Assembly: GCA_002329225.1 (NCBI GenBank)
Contig: DCTF01000163.1
Location: forward strand, 6,121 to 11,439
Reading direction: 5' to 3'
DNA: 5,319 nt
From: Ruminococcaceae bacterium UBA1447
GTDB lineage: Bacteria; Bacillota; Clostridia; Oscillospirales; Acutalibacteraceae
This document shows positions 1 to 5,017 of the stretch, piece by piece; position 1 is the stretch's first letter, and every line of letters starts with the position of its first letter. Position numbers and translations under genes: made by a program. Below the pieces are notes generated by a model, which worked only from the letters and a program-made list of their open reading frames with translations, was not told the origin of the DNA and searched no databases.

Positions 1-137
1 CCCACATCGGGCAGATTAACTGCACGATTAAGGGCATCGGCGGCGGCTTCCGGAGTGTTCGCCACTTCACCCTCAATGCCTGCAAGGCGCAGCCCGGTTT
101 GGGTGTCGGTATTGTCACTGATTAAATAAAAACGCAT
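1..137 (-). CDS. atpF: V-type ATP synthase subunit F, N-terminal part (cut by window edge)
   Basis: Only the first 45 codons are present; the gene runs off the left end of the window. The visible protein begins MRFYLISDNTDT and continues with TGLRLAGIEG, the typical N-terminal signature of the small V/A-ATPase F subunit (NtpG in Enterococcus hirae naming). In this family the protein is about 100 residues, cytoplasmic, and binds subunit D in the central rotor stalk between the A3B3 head and the membrane ring. The ATG start is supported by GGAG (plus positions 144-147) with a 6-base spacer. The gene starts 15 bases after the K stop, so it is co-transcribed with the other subunits. No lesion is visible in the part present. 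The family call is sure; nothing can be said about the C-terminal half. Confidence 0.93.
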   Translation of the reverse strand, partial: MRFYLISDNTDTQTGLRLAGIEGEVANTPEAAADALNRAVNLPDV

Positions 138-152
138 ATTTTGCTCCGAGGC

Positions 153-611
153 TTAAAGTTTATTCAGTATAAGAATGGATATTACGACGCCGTACAGTGC
201 GATAGATTCTCCCAAGGCGACAAAGATAAGGGCTTTACCGAAGGTTTTCGGGTCTTCGCTGGTAGCGGCGATTGCCGCAGGTGCACCGGCGGCAACAGCT
301 ATACCTCCGCCTATACCGGCAAGGCCTGTGACCATTCCCGCGGCGATAAGGCCGAGTCCCAGATCATTTGATTTTTCCGACGGAGCGGCGCTTTCATTCT
401 GAGAGACGGGAGCATCAACGGCTTTGTCGGCCGCCGATACGGAAAAGGTCAAAACCGAAACCAGAACCATGAGTACGGCAAAACCTGCAAACTGAGTCAG
501 CAAGGCTTTCTTTGCCGATTTGCCCCGGGTGTTTTTGCGAAAGGTAATGGCGGGAAGAGAGATTAATACAGCGGGGGGAACAATTAAAACGGCCAAAAGA
601 AAAAATAACAT
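153..611 (-). CDS. atpK: V-type ATP synthase subunit K (proteolipid, c-like rotor ring)
   Basis: This is the membrane rotor subunit that carries the ion during rotation, predicted at 152 residues with four membrane segments (about 1-20, 39-58, 84-116, 125-150). Helices 3 and 4 form a recognisable c-type hairpin: Gly-rich GLAGIGGGIAVAAGAP, then SEDP at the cytoplasmic turn, then the ion-site motif LGESIALYG with the essential carboxylate at Glu135. Helices 1 and 2 do not look like a c hairpin: there is a VPP in helix 1 and a basic loop, and helix 2 ends in FSVSAAD, followed by a polar linker (62-83) rich in Ala, Ser and acids. The length is close to the 156-residue four-helix NtpK of E. hirae, which also has a single Glu. 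The open frame extends to a TTG at 626, but GGAGG (620-624) lies inside that extension, 8 bases before the ATG at 611, so 611 is chosen. H+ versus Na+ specificity is not settled. Confidence 0.92.
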   Translation of the reverse strand: MLFFLLAVLIVPPAVLISLPAITFRKNTRGKSAKKALLTQFAGFAVLMVLVSVLTFSVSAADKAVDAPVSQNESAAPSEKSNDLGLGLIAAGMVTGLAGIGGGIAVAAGAPAAIAATSEDPKTFGKALIFVALGESIALYGVVISILILNKL

Positions 612-619
612 ACAAACAA

Positions 620-624
620 CCTCC
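620..624 (-). promoter_or_regulatory. Ribosome binding site of subunit K (decides its start)
   Basis: The minus strand reads TTGGAGGTTGTTTGTATG. GGAGG lies 8 bases before the ATG at 611. The upstream in-frame TTG at 626 would place this site within the coding sequence and has no comparable site of its own, so the TTG start adding residues MEVVC should be discarded. Confidence 0.85.
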
Positions 625-628
625 AAAA

Positions 629-2548
629 CTAATTTTTTCTATCTTGCACAGCCGGACCGGCGGCGACAAAAGGACGCCCGTCGCCTTCCAAAAAACGGCT
701 GAACATTTCATAAAACTGCAGACGTAAAGCCTGGATTCCCGTGAGCAGCCCCTCCAATGCGATTACAAGGATATTACCAAGAACAATCACAACCATATTT
801 TTACCGTTAGCCAGAGCGAAAACCACCATCATCATTCCGGCATGTACGAGTACGAAGGCTCCTACTCTCAGGAAAGATACGGTATTGCTCAGGTAGGAAA
901 GAGCGTATTCCAACATTTCAAATACATTCTGAAGCAAAAAATCCATTACACTGCTTTTCTTTTCAAGGTGTCCCGTGTCTATGACCTCGATGAAAAGATC
1001 TTTAAAAAACAGCATAAGGGCGCTCCCTGTGGCAACGGTGATGAGAACGGTTTCAGGCAGAAAATTTTTTACACCGAAAATGGATAAAACGGCAAAAACT
1101 CCCGAAGTGTAGAAAAGAATCCCCGCTATGCCGTTGTTTGAAAAGACGGCTTCTCCGAAATGCCGGAGTTTTATACAGGAGTAAACATTGATTGCCATTG
1201 ATATAAGCACCAAAAGCATGCCTATGCCTATGGAGAATATTAGTACGGAGTTTACCGAATCCATAACACTGACAGGTTTTGAAGCAAAACCCAAGGCTTT
1301 GTAAACGGGGTCAAAAAAATCTTCAAAGCCGAAGAAGGAACCGAAAAGAAACCCGAAGAAAACCGACGAGGCTCCGCAGGGGATTAGTATCTTTCCCAAG
1401 GGCATACCCTTGAGTTTCCACATTAAAAAGCCGGCAAGCATAAGAACCATACCTTGCCCCGCATCCCCGAACATTATGCCGAAAATCAGGGTGTATGTTA
1501 TTGCAACAAAGGGAGTAATGTCCGCACTGCCATAAGCGGGAAGACCGTACATATTGACGAAATACTCAAAGGGGCGGAAAAGTATATTGTTTTTCAGTTT
1601 GACAGGTACAAGTTTTTGTTTTTTCTCGGCATCCTCGTATTCACAGTTGATGTCTTTAATACTTTCCAGTTTTTCCCGAAGTTTGCCGAAGTTTTTGGAG
1701 GGAACCCATACCACGTAGTAAAATTGCTTGCCGCGTGCGGCGGCATAACGGCGCAGATCAAAGGCATCGGAATACCATTTTAAACGGGAATAGGTTTGAG
1801 TAATCTTTTCTTCATTTTTACTCCAATAAGCTGAAAGCTTATCGTCCAGTTTGGCAATTTGATTGTTGAGTATTTCTATATTCTCTTCAAGATTTTCAAT
1901 GATTTGTTGTGCAGTCCCTGCAGCTCCGGGGATATGCAGGCGTTCAAAATACAGCAGGGAGAAAATTCGATCAATTTCTTCACTTTTGTTGTAAGGGGTG
2001 AAGTAGACGCCCCAGGTGTTTGTTTCATCTTCGGAACAGGGAATAAAGAGCATATACGGCATGTCGCCGTAAGCAAAAAGCTTTTTATAGTTTTCTTTTG
2101 GAAGATGACCGAACCGCACCTTGATAAACTCGCCGGCAAAGAGTTCATCCAAAGGGGCGTCAAGCGATGTAAAATGACTGAATTGCTCAATAGCACTTTG
2201 ACTGGTCTTGCGTTGCTCGGCAAGCAATTTACGGTCATTATGTATCTCGGCAAGAAAACTGCTGAACTCATCGATATACTGAGATGTATCCGTATCCGCA
2301 TAATCGCCGGGCGTAATCGTGCCGGAATGTAATGTTACTCCTAAAACGCCGGCGAGTTCTTCGATTTTTTGAAGTTTGGCTGCATATGAGTTATCCTCAA
2401 TAAGGGGCGAGAAACCCATTGCAGGGGAGAGGTAAGCGGCGGTGTTTTCGGGATGGAAATCACCAACGGAATAACAGGCTTCAAGAAAATCGTCCAACAT
2501 TTCCAGAGAACCCGTAGCTTTAATAAACTTCATTTTTACAATAGCCAA
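629..2548 (-). CDS. atpI: V-type ATP synthase subunit I (membrane stator, a-like)
   Basis: This 639-residue protein is the large stator subunit that forms the ion half-channels against the K ring and anchors the peripheral stalks. Residues 1 to about 340 are the soluble cytoplasmic arm, starting with the typical MAIVKMKFIK and including probable coiled-coil stretches (about 90-125 and 215-255) and GHLPKENYKKL. From about 345 the membrane part begins with TPFVAITYTLIFGIMFGDAGQG (345-366, a family signature, broken here as TPFVAI, FGIMFGDAG), followed by several helices. The penultimate helix has SFLRVGAF with Arg561 and His569, and the last has Glu599 and Arg609. The spacings Arg+8=His and Arg-10=Glu match Arg735/His743 and Glu789/Arg799 of yeast Vph1, so both channel arginines are kept. 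The start is TTG, backed by AGGCGGTGAT with good spacing; the in-frame ATG five codons on is too far from it. The stop is TAG, 17 bases before the K start. Confidence 0.96.
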   Translation of the reverse strand: MAIVKMKFIKATGSLEMLDDFLEACYSVGDFHPENTAAYLSPAMGFSPLIEDNSYAAKLQKIEELAGVLGVTLHSGTITPGDYADTDTSQYIDEFSSFLAEIHNDRKLLAEQRKTSQSAIEQFSHFTSLDAPLDELFAGEFIKVRFGHLPKENYKKLFAYGDMPYMLFIPCSEDETNTWGVYFTPYNKSEEIDRIFSLLYFERLHIPGAAGTAQQIIENLEENIEILNNQIAKLDDKLSAYWSKNEEKITQTYSRLKWYSDAFDLRRYAAARGKQFYYVVWVPSKNFGKLREKLESIKDINCEYEDAEKKQKLVPVKLKNNILFRPFEYFVNMYGLPAYGSADITPFVAITYTLIFGIMFGDAGQGMVLMLAGFLMWKLKGMPLGKILIPCGASSVFFGFLFGSFFGFEDFFDPVYKALGFASKPVSVMDSVNSVLIFSIGIGMLLVLISMAINVYSCIKLRHFGEAVFSNNGIAGILFYTSGVFAVLSIFGVKNFLPETVLITVATGSALMLFFKDLFIEVIDTGHLEKKSSVMDFLLQNVFEMLEYALSYLSNTVSFLRVGAFVLVHAGMMMVVFALANGKNMVVIVLGNILVIALEGLLTGIQALRLQFYEMFSRFLEGDGRPFVAAGPAVQDRKN

Positions 2549-2551
2549 ATA

Positions 2552-2561
2552 ATCACCGCCT
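2552..2561 (-). promoter_or_regulatory. Ribosome binding site of subunit I (decides a TTG start)
   Basis: AGGCGGTGAT matches nine of ten bases of the ideal AGGAGGTGAT and overlaps the TAG stop of subunit C. AGGCGG is followed by 7 bases and then TTG (2548-2546). The next in-frame ATG would be 22 bases away, so TTG is the likely initiator. Overlap with the C stop suggests translational coupling of C and I. Confidence 0.8.
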
Positions 2562-3624
2562 AAGATGTGGTTTGAGGTGAAAAACCGATTAGTGTAAACT
2601 GTACTTTTTCTGGGGGCAGGCCGTATCTGATTCCTTCGATAATATGAATGAGGTTGCCGAGTTCAATTTCCGCAAGGAAAAGACAGCTGAGCATCGCAAC
2701 CATGGGTTCACCGGAAAAGCGGAAAGATTTTTTACACACTTTGAACATTATTTCTTTGGTAAGCAGTTCAATAGGAAGTGAGTTGGGATTTTCAGAAAGC
2801 CCCTTATAAATCGAAATTTGCCCAAGCAACTTGAGCAACTCGTCGGAGTCGGAAGCGGTAACAACGGCATTGATTTGTTTAGCGGAAAGCAGAGTAAAAT
2901 CGGGGTAAACAAATCTGCGCAGTAAAGACTCGTCGGTGCACCCGTTTCTTTTCAGGCGATACAGCTTCTCAGCCATATGGATATCCGCTTGCACGCTCAA
3001 TAGACGCTGAAGGCTTTTAAGGCGTTTGCCTCGAAAGTCTTTGCGTATTATTTCATCCAGACGGGCATAAAAATAACGATACAGATCCGCTTCTATTTCC
3101 AATATAAGGCGGTTTGTCATAGCTTGCCCGTTAAACTTGGAGAACACTTCTTCATAGACGGTACCGGTAAGGGTTTTCAGAATTTCAGGGAAAGAACCGG
3201 CTTTAGCCAGTTCAAACAGCGGAATTTCGGTGTAGTTATTAAAAAAAGCGGGTATGCGGTAAATGTATTCCCCGGATTCGCCGCCTGTCAGCAGATGCAG
3301 GCAGGTGAGAATTTGTTTGATGTCGCTTCGCATTATGTAGTAGTACTGGAAGTTTTGCCCGGTGGATGTGCCGAAACGGAAAAGGGATTCGTATAGGGCG
3401 AACAAGTTCTTTTGCAATGCTTCTTCAAGCTGACCCCGGTGAAGACCGGAAGTTGAAAGATTTTTAAGAACGTCACCATAGATTGTTTGGGTTTTAAGGT
3501 AGGCGGCCGCTTCATCTATAGCCCTGCAAGCGAGCAAACTTGCATAGTTTTCCCCGGTGAGCCGACGTCCGTACATGGCTCCCGATTTTGCAAGTATTGC
3601 ATTTTGCAAAAAATAAGACGGCAT
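2560..3624 (-). CDS. atpC: V-type ATP synthase subunit C (central stalk cap, d-like)
   Basis: This 354-residue soluble protein belongs to the V/A-ATPase C (eukaryotic d, NtpC) family. It sits on top of the K ring and acts as the socket for the D-F central shaft. Recognisable features are the N-terminal YFLQNAILAKSGAMYGRRLT, an all-helical body rich in Leu, Tyr and Arg, and a C-terminal helix LAEIELGNLIHIIEGIRYGLPP (about 317-338, split here as ELGNL, IHIIEGIRYGLPP), which is highly typical of the family. The length is normal (about 330-360). The open frame continues upstream to a TTG at 3684, but that stretch runs through the intercistronic hairpin and has no ribosome binding site. GGAAAGG (3632-3638) lies 7 bases before the ATG at 3624, which is chosen. 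The stop TAG overlaps the ribosome binding site of subunit I. Its place before I and K differs from the E. hirae ntp order, where it comes after E. Confidence 0.93.
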   Translation of the reverse strand: MPSYFLQNAILAKSGAMYGRRLTGENYASLLACRAIDEAAAYLKTQTIYGDVLKNLSTSGLHRGQLEEALQKNLFALYESLFRFGTSTGQNFQYYYIMRSDIKQILTCLHLLTGGESGEYIYRIPAFFNNYTEIPLFELAKAGSFPEILKTLTGTVYEEVFSKFNGQAMTNRLILEIEADLYRYFYARLDEIIRKDFRGKRLKSLQRLLSVQADIHMAEKLYRLKRNGCTDESLLRRFVYPDFTLLSAKQINAVVTASDSDELLKLLGQISIYKGLSENPNSLPIELLTKEIMFKVCKKSFRFSGEPMVAMLSCLFLAEIELGNLIHIIEGIRYGLPPEKVQFTLIGFSPQTTS

Positions 3625-3631
3625 AAGCGTG

Positions 3632-3638
3632 CCTTTCC
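3632..3638 (-). promoter_or_regulatory. Ribosome binding site of subunit C (decides its start)
   Basis: GGAAAGG is followed by CACGCTT (7 bases) and ATG at 3624. The two earlier in-frame candidates (ATG at 3654 and TTG at 3684) have no such site and fall in or next to the hairpin region. Confidence 0.75.
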
Positions 3639-3661
3639 GAAAAGTGAAAATCATTTTAAGA

Positions 3662-3721
3662 CACAATAAACCGCCTTGCTTCAAGCAGGAAGCATAGGCG
3701 GCCTAACCTTGGTTTATTGTG
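3662..3721 (-). repeat. Outer inverted repeat enclosing the H-C hairpin
   Basis: The arms CACAATAAACC (3662-3672) and GGTTTATTGTG (3711-3721) are a perfect 11-bp inverted repeat separated by 38 bases. On the minus-strand RNA the 5' arm lies in the last codons of subunit H, and the 3' arm is the U-rich stretch after the GC-rich stem, sharing only two bases with it. The outer pairing can therefore sit beneath the inner stem, or sequester the U tract as an alternative fold. There is no sign that it is a transposon end: no target duplication or transposase is present. Confidence 0.65.
3671..3701 (-). terminator. Terminator-like hairpin between subunits H and C (possible attenuator)
   Basis: On the minus-strand RNA CCGCCU-A-UGCUU pairs with AAGCA-AGGCGG: 11 base pairs, one bulged A, and a loop of 8 bases. 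The 3' arm is directly followed by UUUAUUGUGUCUU, a broken U tract (8 of 13), which gives the outline of a Rho-independent terminator for transcripts coming out of subunit H. The U tract is imperfect and the downstream ATPase genes must still be made, so partial termination (an attenuator) or an RNA processing or stabilising stem is more likely than a full stop. On the plus strand no T tract follows, so it is oriented with the operon. Confidence 0.6.
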
Positions 3722-4002
3722 CGGTTATAAATGTCCCTGATCCATTTGTTTTTACCGGCTGCCGCGAGTTCATTCAGCCGGCTTATTGCCTCGGTATTTT
3801 TTGCCCGCAGTCGTTTTTCATCTTCCTGAGCCTCGGCAAGAGCTTGAGCACTGAGCTTTTCCGCCTTTTGGCGGGCTTTGTCCATTCCTTTTTTAATCTG
3901 TGCGTCTTTAAGCTCAGCTAAATCATCAAGTGCTTTTTGCTTTGCCTCTAAGACTTCTTCTGCCTGCAAACGGGCATCTCTGTCCATTTCGAGAATGCGC
4001 AT
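3703..4002 (-). CDS. V-type ATP synthase subunit H/G (peripheral stalk; start uncertain)
   Basis: This is a short, highly charged, helical protein rich in Ala, Glu, Lys, Arg, Gln and Leu, with a coiled coil almost from end to end (RILEMDRDAR, then AKQKALDDLAELKD, then KARQKAEKLSAQALAEAQ). No membrane segment is present. Its composition, first place in the operon and size fit the V/A-ATPase peripheral stalk subunit called H, G or NtpF, which pairs with subunit E to tie the catalytic head to subunit I. From ATG 4002 it is 99 residues. The start is a problem: a strong GGAGGTGAGG lies at 4021-4030, and with ideal spacing it faces ACG at 4017, not ATG, GTG or TTG. ATG 4002 is 23 bases from GGAGG, and GTG 4026 overlaps the site itself. 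The frame is open to a TTG at 4077, but that overlaps the promoter -10 box. Low-complexity coiled coils are hard to assign by sequence alone, so the call relies partly on context. Confidence 0.8.
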   Translation of the reverse strand: MRILEMDRDARLQAEEVLEAKQKALDDLAELKDAQIKKGMDKARQKAEKLSAQALAEAQEDEKRLRAKNTEAISRLNELAAAGKNKWIRDIYNRTINQG

Positions 4003-4020
4003 CAGTCTTTCGTCCGTAAG

Positions 4021-4030
4021 CCTCACCTCC
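4021..4030 (-). promoter_or_regulatory. Ribosome binding site of subunit H (no normal start codon at ideal distance)
   Basis: GGAGGTGAGG is among the strongest such sites in the window. GGAGG is followed by 8 bases (TGAGGCTT) and then ACG, in frame with subunit H. No ATG, GTG or TTG in any frame lies 5-13 bases downstream. Confidence 0.75.
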
Positions 4031-4033
4031 GGA

Positions 4034-4064
4034 TTCAAAGCGGAAAATATCCAACAGCTTTGAA
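4034..4064 (-). promoter_or_regulatory. 5' leader stem-loop of the ATPase operon
   Basis: On the minus-strand RNA UUCAAAGC pairs perfectly with GCUUUGAA across a 15-base loop. GGA and UCC within the loop can extend the stem by three pairs, leaving a UGUU bulge. The stem begins about six bases after the predicted transcription start and ends three bases before the ribosome binding site. Stem-loops so close to the 5' end can protect mRNA from decay or influence ribosome access. This function is inferred; the pairing is visible. Confidence 0.55.
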
Positions 4065-4076
4065 CGAACGATAGCA

Positions 4077-4104
4077 ATTATAGCACTATGCCCAAATAAT
4101 GCAA
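4077..4104 (-). promoter_or_regulatory. Sigma-A promoter of the V-type ATPase operon (extended -10)
   Basis: The -10 box is a perfect TATAAT (4077-4082), preceded by TGC (4083-4085), the extended -10 motif. A weaker -35, TTGCAT (4099-4104), lies 16 bases upstream. Transcription should start near 4070, just after the folK stop, and lead directly into subunit H. The ATPase genes therefore probably have their own vegetative promoter even though the folate genes upstream point the same way and no terminator separates them. Confidence 0.8.
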
Positions 4105-4124
4105 GCGTTTTATGTGAGTTATTG

Positions 4125-4643
4125 CTAATCGGAGTCAACAACTTTTCCGGACAGGGTGATAGATGAGGAATAGCGTTCGATTCCCTCTGTACCCAGTTCT
4201 TTAAGATGGGGACCGAAGTAAAGACTTGGAGCCCGACCTGAAGGATATAAGTCCATTAGCGGCACCATTACAAAGGGGCGCTCTAAAATTCGGGGATGAG
4301 GCAAGGTGAGCTCAAAGCTTTCATTTTTAACACCTTCATAGAGGAGCAAATCCAAATCAATTATGCGCGGCCCGTCTTTGACAATGCGTTTGCGTCCGAA
4401 AGCCGCCTCGATACCCAGGCAGGCTCCCAAAATTGCCGAGGGCGAAAGGGAGGTGCTTAAAAGAATACAGGCATTAAGGAATTTATCCTGATCTTCAAAG
4501 CCGACAGGCTCCGTTTCATATACATTGGATATGGCCTCGGGTTTGGTACGGGGCAAAAGTGAAAGGGAACGGACAGCATGTCCCAGGTTTGAGATTCTGT
4601 CACCGATGTTGCTTCCAAGGCCTATTACCACTGAACTGCTCAT
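4125..4643 (-). CDS. folK: 6-hydroxymethyl-7,8-dihydropterin pyrophosphokinase (HPPK)
   Basis: This enzyme transfers pyrophosphate from ATP to 6-hydroxymethyl-7,8-dihydropterin, making the activated substrate for FolP in cytoplasmic folate synthesis. The 172-residue protein shows the family landmarks in order: GLGSNIGD (8-15), YETEPVGFEDQDKFLNA (42-58, with Asn57 of the pterin pocket), GRKR (83-86), the signature GPRIIDLDLLLY (91-102) with the two metal-binding Asp96 and Asp98, and LPHPRILERPF (114-124) with His116, Arg118 and Arg122. These correspond to Asp95, Asp97, His115 and Arg121 of the E. coli enzyme. The residue matching E. coli Trp89 is Asp90. The length is normal for a stand-alone HPPK. 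The ATG start is 2 bases after the folB stop; AGGAG (4656-4660) is 12 bases upstream, a long spacer, so translational coupling with folB is likely. Confidence 0.96.
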   Translation of the reverse strand: MSSSVVIGLGSNIGDRISNLGHAVRSLSLLPRTKPEAISNVYETEPVGFEDQDKFLNACILLSTSLSPSAILGACLGIEAAFGRKRIVKDGPRIIDLDLLLYEGVKNESFELTLPHPRILERPFVMVPLMDLYPSGRAPSLYFGPHLKELGTEGIERYSSSITLSGKVVDSD

Positions 4644-4645
4644 TT

Positions 4646-5017
4646 TTATTCGGAACTCCTTTTTATATCAATTTCTACCGCCATATATTCAAAATCCAGG
4701 TCAACGGGGGCATCGGGCTTTTTAAGGTTGATTTTTATCCGCTCAAGTGAGGGGAATTCCTCAAGAAGACCCTCGGCGACACGCATGGAAGCTCTTTCCA
4801 GAAGGTTGTCTTTTTGAGCGGTAAATAAAACTGCGGCCTTTTTGGCGATTTTAGCGTAGCTTACGGTATCTTCGAGGCGGTCGCTGATACAGGCTGAGGA
4901 AAGGTCCGAATAAGCCTCAATATCCATAATAAAAAACTGACCGTTTTGTTTTTCTTCGGGGTTAACGCCGTGGTAAGCGTATATTTTAAGCCCCTTAACC
5001 GTTATTTTACCCATCAT
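4646..5017 (-). CDS. folB: Dihydroneopterin aldolase
   Basis: This enzyme cleaves 7,8-dihydroneopterin to 6-hydroxymethyl-7,8-dihydropterin and glycolaldehyde, giving the substrate of FolK. From the ATG at 5017 the protein has 123 residues, a normal size. It begins MMGKITVKGLKIYAYHGV, with Glu22 in the PEEKQNGQ loop, Tyr54 in DTVSY, LLERAS with Glu74, and Lys100 in LKKPDAPV. These positions match Glu22, Tyr54, Glu74 and Lys100 of Staphylococcus aureus aldolase, the pterin-anchoring and catalytic set, without any gap. The open frame extends to 5140 but the extra 41 residues only shadow folP in another frame. GGAGG (5026-5030), 8 bases before 5017, fixes the start. A second ATG follows at once (ATGATG). 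The gene overlaps the folP end by 11 bases and ends 2 bases before folK. Confidence 0.96.
   Translation of the reverse strand: MMGKITVKGLKIYAYHGVNPEEKQNGQFFIMDIEAYSDLSSACISDRLEDTVSYAKIAKKAAVLFTAQKDNLLERASMRVAEGLLEEFPSLERIKINLKKPDAPVDLDFEYMAVEIDIKRSSE

Noticed and set aside
60..65. Signal peptide cleavage in K as a secreted protein
   Set aside because: The SVSAAD stretch resembles a cleavage site, but the protein continues as a rotor hairpin and already has an earlier membrane helix; kept only as an open question in the K finding (the coordinates given here are residue numbers; in DNA this is roughly 420-435).
612..626. TTG start at 626 for subunit K (adds MEVVC)
   Set aside because: The added codons contain the GGAGG ribosome binding site of the ATG at 611.
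415..711. Minus-strand frame of 98 codons across the I-K junction
   Set aside because: It overlaps two well-supported genes in a different frame, and its composition (Cys, Arg, Ser rich) is that of a frame shadow.
1859..2332. Plus-strand open frame of 157 codons opposite subunit I
   Set aside because: It is antisense to a well-conserved gene, has no recognisable domain, and the other plus-strand frames in the window are similar shadows.
3625..3684. Longer subunit C starting at TTG 3684 or ATG 3654
   Set aside because: The region forms the intercistronic hairpin and its flank, has no ribosome binding site for those starts, and the family N-terminus matches the start at 3624.
3662..3721. Inverted repeat as a miniature transposon or insertion remnant
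   Set aside because: It is only 60 bases, one arm lies in the coding end of subunit H, no target duplication is seen, and an RNA hairpin explains it better.
4003..4077. Subunit H starting at TTG 4077
   Set aside because: The codon overlaps the TATAAT box and lies upstream of the expected transcription start; the added residues look like read-through of a leader.
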